Assembly: GCA_944363505.1 (NCBI GenBank)
Contig: CALVUD010000002.1
Span: 62,001 to 126,000 of the forward strand
Direction of reading: 5' to 3'
Length of the DNA: 64,000 bases
Origin: an uncultured Clostridia bacterium
GTDB taxonomy: Bacteria; Bacillota; Clostridia; Christensenellales; DTU072
In this document: positions 37,486 to 46,669 of the stretch, piece after piece
Position numbering within the stretch: the stretch's first letter is position 1
How the letters are laid out: each line of letters starts with the position of its first letter
The notes under the pieces: model-generated
The model's input: only the letters and a program-made list of their open reading frames with translations
Told to the model about the DNA's origin: nothing
Databases searched by the model: none
Program-made: the position numbers and the translations under genes

Positions 37486-39162
37486 ATGAAAACGATCATA
37501 AGAACCTTATTTTTTGCAGTTATGTTTTTATCGGCACTTTTGATTATCGCTATTACGGGCATAACGCTTTTATCGAATCCGCGTTCAAGCGACATTGCGC
37601 CCGCAAAAGCCGAAACGGGAGATATAGCCATCGACGAAATTAACTTTCCCGACAATAAATTCCGTCAATATGTTTCCGAAAAAGACACGGACTCGAACGG
37701 ATATTTATCCGCGGACGAAATTTCCGCCGTAACCGAGATCTGGGTGTCGGATGAAGGCATCAACGGACTGAAAGGGATAGAATATTTTACGTCGCTTAAT
37801 GTCCTGTATCTAAACGACAACAGCCTCAGTGGAAATCTGGATCTTTCCCAAAATACGGCGCTTAAAACGGTCAGCTGCAGCGGCAATCAATATTTGACAT
37901 CGATCACGATAAACAGCGCCGCGCTCGAAAAACTGTATGTAGATCATACCGGTATAACTCAACTCGATTTGTCGAAGTTCCCCGCGCTGAATTACTTGAA
38001 CTGCGAATATAGCGGTTTGTCCGAACTGGACCTTAGGAATAACGCCGCGCTGAAGTATCTGCACTGCAACAATAACGATCTGACCGAAATAGATCTGACC
38101 GAAAACGTAAATATTACCACCGTCGACTGTTCCGACAATCATTTGACAGAACTCGATCTTAAGGGTAACGCGTCGCTTAGGAATCTGTACTGCTCGAACA
38201 ACTCCATCAAGTCGTTGGATCTGACGGGTTGCGTAGCGCTGTACGGTCTCGACTGTTACGACAACCATATGGAAGAATTGATACTTGCGGGTTGCGCCGA
38301 TCTTAACGGTCTTAATTGTCAGAATAACAAGATCAAAGAGCTGGATCTTTCGGATTGCACGGCTTTGAAAACGCTGCACTGCGCTAAAAACAAGCTTCTC
38401 GCCCTCGACGTATCCGATTGCAACATTTCCCGTTTGGACTGCGACCCGCAGCAAGCGGAACTCGCTTCCTCAAAAAACGGCGACGTATGGGAACTCGATC
38501 TTTCGGAACGGATCGGGCCGTGGGAAAAAGTCAGTGACGTCGCCGTTACCTCAGGAACTTTGGGAGCCGACGGAAAAACGGTAACTTTCGAAGGAGAATC
38601 CGCCGAGGTCGAATACCGGTACGCTACGGGATTCGGTCAGAGAAAAATGCAGGTTACGCTTACCTTGACGCACGGCTTCAGAATCACCGTCGACGGAGGG
38701 ATCATCGAAAATTCGGGCGGCACTTCGCTCTCGGTTGAGGAAAACGGAACGGTTACGGTTACAGCAGCGACTCCCGAAGGAAAAGTATTCGAAGGCTGGA
38801 GCCTGGACGGCGGAGAAACGATAATCAGTCGGGAACCCGCATATACTTTTACCGCAGTTTCCGACACGGCAATAAAAGCAATTTATTCCGATATATCCGC
38901 GCCTCCCGAAAATCCCGAAGAGACTGATCCGGATACCGGGGAGAAGCCTTCGGATCCCGGCGTAACCGTTCCCGACTCCGACGCCGAGATTGTTCCGCTT
39001 CCGTCGGAACCCGACGGACTCAGCGACAAAGCAATAGCCGGGATCGCCGTAGGAGCGGTCGCCGGAGCCGTGATTATCGTATACGCCGTATGCGCGATAT
39101 TGTTCAAGAAAGGCATAATCAAAGGCGCGTTCTTCTCGAAGATATATCCTTTCATAAAATAA
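37486..39162 (+). CDS. LRR surface protein with EF-hand, InlB-like domain and C-terminal anchor
   Basis: The chosen ATG at 37486 has AGGAGAG upstream and starts the signal peptide (MKTIIRTLFFAVMFLSALLI); the frame is open 15 codons earlier but without a ribosome binding site. It has 558 residues. An EF-hand loop with Asp67, Asp69, Asn71, Ser75 and Glu78 precedes about ten leucine-rich repeats of about 21 residues (roughly 100-325) with the pattern L-x-C-x-x-N-x-L-x-x-L-D-L; the Cys forms a ladder. An InlB/Listeria-type repeat (KVFEGWSLDGGE) follows, then a Pro/Glu-rich stalk, a membrane segment (519-540) and KKGIIK plus a short basic tail. It probably binds host or environmental ligands. Confidence 0.85.
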   Translation: MKTIIRTLFFAVMFLSALLIIAITGITLLSNPRSSDIAPAKAETGDIAIDEINFPDNKFRQYVSEKDTDSNGYLSADEISAVTEIWVSDEGINGLKGIEYFTSLNVLYLNDNSLSGNLDLSQNTALKTVSCSGNQYLTSITINSAALEKLYVDHTGITQLDLSKFPALNYLNCEYSGLSELDLRNNAALKYLHCNNNDLTEIDLTENVNITTVDCSDNHLTELDLKGNASLRNLYCSNNSIKSLDLTGCVALYGLDCYDNHMEELILAGCADLNGLNCQNNKIKELDLSDCTALKTLHCAKNKLLALDVSDCNISRLDCDPQQAELASSKNGDVWELDLSERIGPWEKVSDVAVTSGTLGADGKTVTFEGESAEVEYRYATGFGQRKMQVTLTLTHGFRITVDGGIIENSGGTSLSVEENGTVTVTAATPEGKVFEGWSLDGGETIISREPAYTFTAVSDTAIKAIYSDISAPPENPEETDPDTGEKPSDPGVTVPDSDAEIVPLPSEPDGLSDKAIAGIAVGAVAGAVIIVYAVCAILFKKGIIKGAFFSKIYPFIK

Positions 39163-39209
39163 TTATTTGTCGCGATACGGTTTATCGACGGCAAACTTAA
39201 TCATTTTTA

Positions 39210-39237
39210 GAAAAGCCGCTGTTATCAGCGGCTTTTC
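39210..39237. terminator. Bidirectional intrinsic terminator
   Basis: The 12-bp stem GAAAAGCCGCTG/CAGCGGCTTTTC (39210-39221 and 39226-39237, loop TTAT) has A/T flanks on both sides. It ends the LRR gene and may also end the convergent lipoprotein gene. Confidence 0.85.
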
Positions 39238-39368
39238 ATGTTTATGAAAAATAGCAAATCGTATTTTATCGGCTGAGTAAAAAAGTATTCCTTCTGTTCA
39301 TATCCTGTTTATTCGCTTTAAATTTATTAAAAACAATTATATTGACAAGTTTTAGGCGCATATCAATT

Positions 39369-40133
39369 TCAAGCCGTATAGGTTACGGCGCCGCCGGATA
39401 CCTTAAGGGTAAAAGTCAAAACCTCGGGACGGGTTCTGTCTGCCTCATCGTAGACTTCCGCGGAAAGTTTTTTCGGAGCGGGATCGGTAACTTCCAAAAT
39501 ATCCCCCTCCCGCTGAACCTCGTAGCCGTTGAACGTATAAAATTCCTCGAAGTCTTCGATCGCATATTCGGTGGTATACCCCATGCCGTTTTTTATCGTG
39601 TAGCAACTAAGCCTCGTTTCGTCATCGGGCGTCAATACATGCTTTATAAGGTGCGCGGGAATCATTACGAAACAATCGCTGTCCGTTATCCAGCCGCCCA
39701 TATTCCTGACCGTATAGGTATATACGAAATATGTTTCTGTTTCGTCGGGATTGCTTTCGGAAGGTCTTCTTTGTTCGATGGAGCAATCGTACTCGATCAG
39801 CGTCGAAACGCCGTGTTCCGTGTCTTTCACCAACAGAAATTCGCCGAAACTCTCGCAAACGTTATTTTCGTCGGCAGCGGTCAACGCTTCGGATATTTCG
39901 GAAAGATTTTGACAATACGAATTGAAATAGGAAAGATTTCTTTCACCGTTAAACGTAGTCAAAATGTTTCTTTGAACGGATTTGATATGCAAGTCGATCC
40001 TTTCCCCGTGCAGAGAAGTAACGTAAGCATATTCTGGCTCGTTATATATCTTTTCGGGTCCGCAAGCCGCCATACATACCATCGATATAAGGCATAGAAA
40101 ACTTAATAAAACAATAATAAAAGTTTTTTTCAT
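39369..40133 (-). CDS. Lipoprotein of unknown function
   Basis: The 254-residue protein has a lipoprotein signal (MKKTFIIVLLSFLCLISMVC) ending in MAAC with Cys24 as the lipidation site. The mature part has several aromatic beta-strand stretches (ETYFVYTYTVRNMGGWITD) but no recognised domain. A Shine-Dalgarno (AAGGAA) precedes the ATG. The clear promoter lies about 170 nt upstream, leaving a long leader. It is in an A+T-richer patch with a membrane protein of unknown function. Most likely an accessory cell-envelope protein. Confidence 0.7.
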   Translation of the reverse strand: MKKTFIIVLLSFLCLISMVCMAACGPEKIYNEPEYAYVTSLHGERIDLHIKSVQRNILTTFNGERNLSYFNSYCQNLSEISEALTAADENNVCESFGEFLLVKDTEHGVSTLIEYDCSIEQRRPSESNPDETETYFVYTYTVRNMGGWITDSDCFVMIPAHLIKHVLTPDDETRLSCYTIKNGMGYTTEYAIEDFEEFYTFNGYEVQREGDILEVTDPAPKKLSAEVYDEADRTRPEVLTFTLKVSGGAVTYTA

Positions 40134-40305
40134 ATCGAAAAGTTTCCTTATATTCTATTAATGCTTAATATTAAGTAATACATCGGTATGATTTATTATA
40201 CATACAGCCAAATATGCATGTCGTATTGGTATTAATAAGAATTTTTCCGTTTTTTTCGGATTAATTTCATAATAACATATTTATCCAATAGTTAACCGTA
40301 TTTCT
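40134..40305 (-). other. Long A+T-rich leader upstream of the lipoprotein gene
   Basis: About 170 nt separate the promoter at 40306-40333 from the ATG at 40133. A second TATAAT at about 40196 with a poor -35 could give a shorter leader. I see no known riboswitch fold. Confidence 0.4.
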
Positions 40306-40333
40306 ATTATAGAACAGAAAAAAAAATTGTCAA
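40306..40333 (-). promoter_or_regulatory. Sigma-A promoter upstream of the lipoprotein gene
   Basis: TTGACA (40328-40333), a 16-nt spacer containing nine T in a row, and TATAAT (40306-40311). Both hexamers are perfect. Confidence 0.75.
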
Positions 40334-40530
40334 TTGTAATATTAAATGATCATCAATGCAAGGTAGTCCGCCATAAATTACAGCATTTTGCAAAAAACGA
40401 AATATAACTGCTTATTTTCTTAATTAATATAATTAAAATAGTGTGAAACTACCGTAATCTCATTATACGAATTTTAAACGAAATACGGAAATTCATTCGT
40501 ATATATCGGGGTTTGATTTCCCTAAAATCA
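40334..40530. other. A+T-rich intergenic DNA
   Basis: No gene is visible. An A+T-rich hairpin (AAAATCATT/AATGATTTT) at about 40526-40550 overlaps the end of the membrane protein gene and could act as a weak terminator for either strand. Confidence 0.35.
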
Positions 40531-41289
40531 TTATTGTAAATGATTTTTTTCATAAACAATATTCAGTACTTCGCCTTTATTATAGTACTCTGTGCTATAT
40601 GTCTCGCCCTCTTTGCCGCCGATATCCAGTTTTATTTTATAGGTAGACGAAATAATGTTTCTTTGTCTGACAAAAGGACTCATATAACGCTTCGCAATGT
40701 ATTTTTCGCTGAAAAGGTTACAATCTTTTACCACACCGGTCGTTTTTACGAAATTTTGTTCATCGTATTCACCGTTGCCTTTTTTCTTCAAAACTTTACT
40801 TTGAGATATTTTTGCAAAGACCATAATGGAAATAATCAAAACTGCCGCACACCCCCAGACGACCAATGCCCAGTTAAAAAGATCCAATGCCGTGAGAACG
40901 ATAAAACTGATCATCAGCGCTAAAACAACCAAAATAAGTACTGCGCCTTTTATTTTTTCCGACAAATTGGAACTTTTATACGCTCTTATTATGTTTACAA
41001 ACATCCTGATGGCATAGTTTTCATTATTTTCCATTCTTTTCGTCACGTTGACTCGGTTTATTAACATGATTTCCGTAGTCGCGGCATCGGATTCCTCTTC
41101 AACAATTCTTTTTGCTGTTCTGAACAGTTTAACTAAACGAACAAACGAAAATACCAAAAATAATGTTGACAATGCAATTATGCCGGTAATCCAAAGAAAA
41201 GAAAGTTTAAAAATAAATCCTGCTATTATTGCCGATATGCAAGCTAATAATAAAAAAAGCAGCACCATCGAAACAACTTTCCGTTTCAT
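40531..41289 (-). CDS. Four-helix membrane protein, unknown
   Basis: The 252-residue protein has two N-terminal hydrophobic helices (about 5-28 and 32-55), a cytoplasmic charged loop (KRIVEEESDAATTEIM) and a second helix pair (about 118-138 and 142-162), followed by a soluble C-terminal region of about 85 residues. No catalytic motif is seen. Base composition is clearly more A+T-rich than in the housekeeping genes, and codons are A/T-ending more often. The start has GGTGAG and its own promoter (41325-41353). It may be horizontally acquired. No family is recognised. Confidence 0.65.
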   Translation of the reverse strand: MKRKVVSMVLLFLLLACISAIIAGFIFKLSFLWITGIIALSTLFLVFSFVRLVKLFRTAKRIVEEESDAATTEIMLINRVNVTKRMENNENYAIRMFVNIIRAYKSSNLSEKIKGAVLILVVLALMISFIVLTALDLFNWALVVWGCAAVLIISIMVFAKISQSKVLKKKGNGEYDEQNFVKTTGVVKDCNLFSEKYIAKRYMSPFVRQRNIISSTYKIKLDIGGKEGETYSTEYYNKGEVLNIVYEKNHLQ

Positions 41290-41324
41290 TTCTCACCCAT
41301 TAATTGCAATTAAAAATCGAATTA

Positions 41325-41353
41325 ATATTATCATATTTCTTGCATAAAATCAA
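41325..41353 (-). promoter_or_regulatory. Sigma-A promoter of the four-helix membrane protein
   Basis: TTGATT (41348-41353), a 17-nt spacer and TAATAT (41325-41330), about 29 nt upstream of the start region. Confidence 0.65.
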
Positions 41354-41461
41354 CGGAAAGCAGCTTCAAACTTTGCCTCGGCAAATCTCTTTATATGCTT
41401 TGAACAGTGCTCACAACCATTCTTTACGGCATACTGTCTGAGTTCAATCATAAAGAAAACA

Positions 41462-42823
41462 CTATTTCCCTTGCAAATAAATCAGCGTCTCGAGGTTTGC
41501 GGTGCGGGGAAACATGTCGAACGGGATCACGGGCGGAACGACTTCGAACGCTTCCAGAAGCTTCAGATCCCTCGACAACGTTGCGGGGTTGCAGGAAAGA
41601 TATATCAGTTTGAAATCGCTTTCCGCGGCGAGCGTATTCAATAGCTTCGCCATATCCGAAGATATGCCTTTTCTGGGCGGATCGATATAAACCGTTACGT
41701 CGCGCCCCGAAAATTCGGGGATCAGTCGCGGCAAAACGTCTGCCGCGTCGCCCGCGATGTTTTTTACTTTGTCCGACACGCCGTTTGCCGCATAAAGTTT
41801 GTCGGCGTCCCTGACGGCTTCGGGCACTATTTCGACGTTTATCACCCTGCCGCCCGCTTTGGCTATCGGGATCCCGGTAAGTCCTATCCCCGCGTACAGA
41901 TCCACGAAAAGCGTGTTTTCGCACGGGGAAACCATTCCGATCAAACGCTCGTAAACGCGCTTTCTGATATGATCGTTTACCTGAAAGAAAGAATACGGAC
42001 CGACTTCGACGAGGACGCCGTCCACGATAATATCCGAGGCGCGTTTTAATACATATCGGTAACCGTCGCCCATGATCTTGCCTCCCGAAGAAGAGTTTTC
42101 CGAGATCCCGAGCGAATATCTTTCGCCGAAAATTTTGTCTAAAGCCGCGACCAATCCGTCGGTATCGGGAATAGAAAAACTCGTAGCGACGATCGTTACC
42201 GAAGCGAATCCGTCGAGAACCCTGACTACCAAATGCCTTAGCAATCCGGAACGCGTATCTGACGAATAAGCCGAAAGCTTGTTTCGGTTCGCCCAATCCG
42301 TTACGGCGGAGATAAGCGGACGCATCCATACTCCGTGAAGCGGGCAATCCGCCAATGCCTTGACCGTTCTGGTACGCTCGCGGTAGAACCCGAGAACGAT
42401 TTTTCCGTCCTTTTCCCCGAATACGAGCTGGGCTTTGTTGCGGTAACCTAACGGATTATCGGAGGGAACGACGTCCGATATGTCCGTATCGAGTCCCGCG
42501 TTCTTTTTTAAAATCGAAGCGAGATTTTGTCGCTTGAATTTCAGTTCCGCCGCGTAATCGGCATGCATGTAATCGCAGCCGCCGCACACCCCGAACGCAG
42601 GGCACGCGGGTTTTATTCTGTCGGGAGAAGCCGACAGTATCTTTATCGGTCGCGCAAACGCTATACGTTTACGGTGATTGACCGTAACCGCCTGCGCCCT
42701 GACCGTTTCCCCCGGCAGAGCAAACGGCACGAAAACGGTATATTCTTCGGCGTGGGCGATACCTTCGCCTTCCATGCCTACGTCGTCTATTTTAAGTTCG
42801 AGATATGCGTAAGGCTGGATCAA
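41462..42823 (-). CDS. rlmD: 23S rRNA (uracil-1939-C5)-methyltransferase RlmD/TrmA-type
   Basis: The protein has 453 residues from a TTG start at 42823. A TRAM domain (1-60) is followed by the 4Fe-4S cysteine set CPAFGVCGGCDYMH and the methyltransferase domain with DLYAGIGLTGIPIA, IDPPRKGI and the catalytic YLSCNPATLSRDL. It makes m5U in 23S rRNA or tRNA; the exact target is not decidable. The TTG start has GGGAGG 7 nt upstream and overlaps the TGA of the phosphoesterase gene (TTGA), so translation is coupled. A frame start five codons earlier has no ribosome binding site. Last gene of the ABC-exporter operon. Confidence 0.92.
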   Translation of the reverse strand: MIQPYAYLELKIDDVGMEGEGIAHAEEYTVFVPFALPGETVRAQAVTVNHRKRIAFARPIKILSASPDRIKPACPAFGVCGGCDYMHADYAAELKFKRQNLASILKKNAGLDTDISDVVPSDNPLGYRNKAQLVFGEKDGKIVLGFYRERTRTVKALADCPLHGVWMRPLISAVTDWANRNKLSAYSSDTRSGLLRHLVVRVLDGFASVTIVATSFSIPDTDGLVAALDKIFGERYSLGISENSSSGGKIMGDGYRYVLKRASDIIVDGVLVEVGPYSFFQVNDHIRKRVYERLIGMVSPCENTLFVDLYAGIGLTGIPIAKAGGRVINVEIVPEAVRDADKLYAANGVSDKVKNIAGDAADVLPRLIPEFSGRDVTVYIDPPRKGISSDMAKLLNTLAAESDFKLIYLSCNPATLSRDLKLLEAFEVVPPVIPFDMFPRTANLETLIYLQGK

Positions 42824-44070
42824 CCGTCCACCTCCCAACCCCTGTCTTTAAGATCGTTCGCAACGGCGTCGTAATCGATTTTTATATCGTCGTATTCGAC
42901 GTTTTCCGCGGCAAGGAAGCGCGAAACGCGATATTCGCCGTCGTAGCCTATGTCAATTACAGTACCGCCGCGCTCGTCGCCGTAGGTATGGATATCGCTC
43001 ATATCGATTTGTTTTTTTACGTCGTCCGCGTCCATTCTGTAGTAATGCGCGACGCCCGAGTGCTGAACGAATACGAGGTCGACTCCCTTATATCTGACCA
43101 TAAAATCGTTGTCGTGATAATGTCCCGCGAACACGGCAGAAGTTGAACCGAGTTCCAGGATCTTATCGAACATTACGCATTGTTCGAAGCCTTTCGATGC
43201 GGGATTTCCCTCCAGATAATGTCCGTAAACGATCTCGGCGTCGCCGCCCTCTGCGGCAATGTTGTACGACTCGAAAAATTCGGGAAGCGGCACGTGTGTG
43301 AACAACATGCTTTTGACAGCGATTTCCGCGTTTTCGCCGTATTCCGCGGCGTTTAAGGTGCGGATATGTCGTTCGTACCACTCCACCTGCTCGGTGCTTT
43401 TATATCTAAGATACTCGTCGCCGTTGTTGACGCAGTCCATCATGAACAGGGAATATATCAAAGACGAATCGTAGCCGCGCACGTTGATAACGTAGTTGCC
43501 CGTTCCGCCGCCGTCCGCGGCGTCGCCCGCTTCCGTAAGGCAATGTTCGTATACCGACAGTTCCTCTATCACATAGCTTTTCGGACTTTGGAACAACCCC
43601 GTGCTCTCCGCTTTCGCGCCGTCGGTTACGGTCCATTCCGCGTCGTGATTCCCGAACGTAAACGCCCAATACGTTTCGAGTTCCTCGAAAAGCTCCGCAT
43701 AGCGCCTGAAATATGCCATATTGTTTACGAACTGGCTCATCACGAGGTCGCCCGTGATTATAACGAGATCGGGATCGGCGCTTTCTACCAGTCTTTTAAC
43801 GAGCGTAAAAGTATTTTCGTTGGAACCGCCGTAATCGGTTTCGTAATTGTTTAAAGGATATTTGACCTGAGTATCCGTAAGCGCGAGTATTTCGAAGTTT
43901 TCGCCATCGGGCACATAAAACGTAGTGTATCCGTCTTCGGAATCGGCGGCTTTCACCACGCTCACGACCTCGGGTTCGTCCGATTTCAGACCGTTTACCG
44001 CCAAAACAGCCACAGTCGCTGCAAAAATCGCCAGCGTCAGCACCGCTAAGGTGATCCTGAACCGTTTCAT
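42820..44070 (-). CDS. Membrane-anchored calcineurin-like metallophosphoesterase
   Basis: The protein has 416 residues from the ATG at 44070, where GGAGG lies 5 nt upstream; an earlier in-frame ATG lacks this. A signal anchor (about 4-26) exports the catalytic domain. Metallophosphoesterase motifs are present: LTDTQ (65-68), GDLV (107-110), GNHDAEW (140-146), THVPLPEF and GHYHDND. The first Asp-x-His motif is replaced by Asp66-Thr-Gln, a known variation in purple-acid-type subfamilies. It likely hydrolyses extracellular phosphoesters. It lies between a transglutaminase-like lipoprotein and RlmD on the same operon. Confidence 0.88.
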   Translation of the reverse strand: MKRFRITLAVLTLAIFAATVAVLAVNGLKSDEPEVVSVVKAADSEDGYTTFYVPDGENFEILALTDTQVKYPLNNYETDYGGSNENTFTLVKRLVESADPDLVIITGDLVMSQFVNNMAYFRRYAELFEELETYWAFTFGNHDAEWTVTDGAKAESTGLFQSPKSYVIEELSVYEHCLTEAGDAADGGGTGNYVINVRGYDSSLIYSLFMMDCVNNGDEYLRYKSTEQVEWYERHIRTLNAAEYGENAEIAVKSMLFTHVPLPEFFESYNIAAEGGDAEIVYGHYLEGNPASKGFEQCVMFDKILELGSTSAVFAGHYHDNDFMVRYKGVDLVFVQHSGVAHYYRMDADDVKKQIDMSDIHTYGDERGGTVIDIGYDGEYRVSRFLAAENVEYDDIKIDYDAVANDLKDRGWEVDG

Positions 44071-44102
44071 ATGCCCTCCTTTTATAGTCAAGCGGCAGTC
44101 GT

Positions 44103-46646
44103 TTATCCTCGCGTGAAAAACGCAAGATACACGCCTCTATAGTTTTCCACGTCAACCTCCACGTAACGCATCGTCACGTTAGGCTGAACGCTTAAATCCC
44201 AGTAAAATTCGAAAATTGCGGTGTCAACGGAGCGATCTCCCGCAAAAACCTCATTTGCCAGTCGTTCCGCGGCGTTCAGCGCGGCAATCAAGGTATCGGA
44301 GCTTCTGAAAATCGCGGATTTTCCTTTAAAGGAATCTCCTAAAGCGTCCAAGGTCGTTTCGCTGTAATGATAATAGTTACCGTATGCCGCGGGATAACCG
44401 TAACCGTCCTCGATATATCTGTTTCCCGCGACATATTCGTCGGACACCAGGAAATATCTGTGCGTAAGCATTTCGACGGTCTCTATACCGCCCGCCGTCT
44501 CCATAGACACCTGCATATCGTTTCCGGTTACGTCGACGACGTACCAGGTATTGCCGAGCCTGACTTTGTTCCACGCATGCCCTAAAGCCGTATCGCCGTT
44601 TATCAGTTTACCCGAAACGCGTATCGTTTCTATCCCCTCGATACGCGCCATCAGCATAAACGCTTTGCTGATACCGTCGCATACCGCTCTGCGGTCGATA
44701 AACACGCCTTCGAGTCCGAACCCGCGGTACCCGGACAGTACCGTGTTGCCCGTATTCGACGAAGTGCTGAGATTCAACAGCTCGTGATCGTAAACCGTTA
44801 TTTCTGCGATATAGTCGTGAATCGCCAGAAGTTTTTCGTAATCGCCGCTTTCCGCGGTCGTGATCTTGCATAAAGCCGCGCGCGCCGTTTCGTAAACGCT
44901 CATGGCGCTCTCCAACGCCCGTACCGCGGCAGCGTCAGCATCGGCTGAAAGAGTACCGAAACGCGGACTGTATCCGTTCTCTACCGCATAAACAAGTTGC
45001 TCGGAATTGTAAACGGTATATTCGGGTAAAGAATCGATGGCAAAGTTGCGTAAAACGTCATAGTTGCCTACCGCGCTGAGCAATGCCTCTGCCTGTCCCT
45101 GAAGGTTTTCGCCCGACGTGTAATCGGACGCGACGGTATGCGTTTCGCGTGAATTAAAGGCTATTCGGACTGTATAACCGTCGATACCGTAACTGAAGTA
45201 CGAAGTATCGGATTTTAAACCGAGGCGCGAAAAAGAATACCTTAACCAACCCGAATCGCTGTCGCCATCTTCACCGAATACCGTATTTCTTAATTCGGAT
45301 TCCGGTATCCCGGACCTAGAAAAATCGAATGTTACGAAAGTCTGTTCGGTATATTCGGAACCTATATCGTACAGCCAGCAATACCCCGCCACGGCATAAA
45401 ATTCTTCGGCGGAATCCACAAGCGTATCGTATATTTCGCCATCCGCCTCCACATAACTTAAATACTCCGAATCCGCGGCGAGAGCTATAAACAGGTGCAA
45501 CCGTGCCTCGGCTCCGTCGGCAGACACTGCGTCGGCAAGTTTTATCGCCGCCGAAACGCCGAAATCGACGTCGAAAAGCACGGTCGCGCCCTTATCGAAA
45601 GCGCCGTCGTCTATGGCTGTAACCGAGGACGGAACCACTACGAAACCTTCGTACCCCGCAAAAGCTCCGCTTCTTATCCGCGATACGGTATTCCCCGCAA
45701 ACTCGGAAGGAATATGTATTACGTCTCCCGCCGTGTCGGAGTCGAAACCCGTTACGTCGCCCGAAGCCGAATCGAAAACAAGCGTCGTGTTGCCGGATTT
45801 CCAACCCGCATAAAGCTTCAGAACGCTTTCGCTCTGCTCGTAATTTACAAACTTTCCGTCCGATCCCGCGACCAATTCAGTGCACTCTCGGTCGGAATAC
45901 CAGCCCGTGAACAAATAGTCGCTCCTCAAATCTGGCACGACCGTAAAGCTGTCGCCGTAATAAAAGGATTTCGTTTCGATTATTTCGAAGTCGGATTCGG
46001 AATAGTTTCTGTAAAACACCGCTTCGCGCCTTTCGCCCTGCCAGCGCGCCTGTAAAGAAACGGACTGTGCCGCCGCGGTGAACGCATAAGTATCGGCGGA
46101 ATCTATCCGCGACCATTTTTCGCCGTCATAAACGTACCAACCGATAAATGCATAAGCTTCGGACTTAAGGTCGACCTTGGTCAGTTCGAAACTTTCGCCC
46201 GCTACGAATTGCGTTTCGTATTCCGAATATTCGGTTGCGTCCTCTCCGACGACGAATTTACCCGCATTGGGGTTGTTGACGCCGACGCTCAAAGTGTATT
46301 TTGTCGGTTCCCATTTCGCGTAGGCGGTAACGTTTGCGGATATGACGTTTTGGGCAAGATAGTCTTCGAGTTTTACGTTGAAATCCTTATCCGCATACCA
46401 TCCGCCGAACGTATAACCGAGGCGCTCGGGTTTCGGAAGTTTAATTGCCCCGCCCGAAGAAATGTTTATCGGCTCGATGTTTACGTCTTCCCCCTCGAAC
46501 ACGAGATAATAGGTTCCGTCGCTGTCCGTATCGTCAACTTCGCCGCCCGTACACGCGCCCGCGCATAATGCGAGAGATGCAGCCGTCAATATGACCGCCG
46601 CGGCGATCAGAAACGACATTCTTCTTCCTTTGAACGATTCTTTCAT
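44103..46646 (-). CDS. Lipoprotein with InlB-type repeats and transglutaminase-like domain
   Basis: The 847-residue protein has a signal peptide with a lipobox-like AGAC (Cys32). Two to four Listeria/Flg_new-type repeats follow (GYTFGGWYADKDFNVKLEDY, YAFIGWYVYDGEKW, YLFTGWYSDRECTELV) in about 60-285, then a BspA-like short LRR-ish strand region (ISRIRSGAFAGYEGF). The C-terminal part is a transglutaminase-like fold with a Cys656, His690, Asp705 triad (RRAVCDGISKAF, LGHAWNKV, YVVDVTGND). It may crosslink or cleave surface proteins or peptides. It is in the same operon as an ABC exporter. Confidence 0.82.
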   Translation of the reverse strand: MKESFKGRRMSFLIAAAVILTAASLALCAGACTGGEVDDTDSDGTYYLVFEGEDVNIEPINISSGGAIKLPKPERLGYTFGGWYADKDFNVKLEDYLAQNVISANVTAYAKWEPTKYTLSVGVNNPNAGKFVVGEDATEYSEYETQFVAGESFELTKVDLKSEAYAFIGWYVYDGEKWSRIDSADTYAFTAAAQSVSLQARWQGERREAVFYRNYSESDFEIIETKSFYYGDSFTVVPDLRSDYLFTGWYSDRECTELVAGSDGKFVNYEQSESVLKLYAGWKSGNTTLVFDSASGDVTGFDSDTAGDVIHIPSEFAGNTVSRIRSGAFAGYEGFVVVPSSVTAIDDGAFDKGATVLFDVDFGVSAAIKLADAVSADGAEARLHLFIALAADSEYLSYVEADGEIYDTLVDSAEEFYAVAGYCWLYDIGSEYTEQTFVTFDFSRSGIPESELRNTVFGEDGDSDSGWLRYSFSRLGLKSDTSYFSYGIDGYTVRIAFNSRETHTVASDYTSGENLQGQAEALLSAVGNYDVLRNFAIDSLPEYTVYNSEQLVYAVENGYSPRFGTLSADADAAAVRALESAMSVYETARAALCKITTAESGDYEKLLAIHDYIAEITVYDHELLNLSTSSNTGNTVLSGYRGFGLEGVFIDRRAVCDGISKAFMLMARIEGIETIRVSGKLINGDTALGHAWNKVRLGNTWYVVDVTGNDMQVSMETAGGIETVEMLTHRYFLVSDEYVAGNRYIEDGYGYPAAYGNYYHYSETTLDALGDSFKGKSAIFRSSDTLIAALNAAERLANEVFAGDRSVDTAIFEFYWDLSVQPNVTMRYVEVDVENYRGVYLAFFTRG

Positions 46647-46669
46647 AATTTTTCCTTTTTCAATAATAT

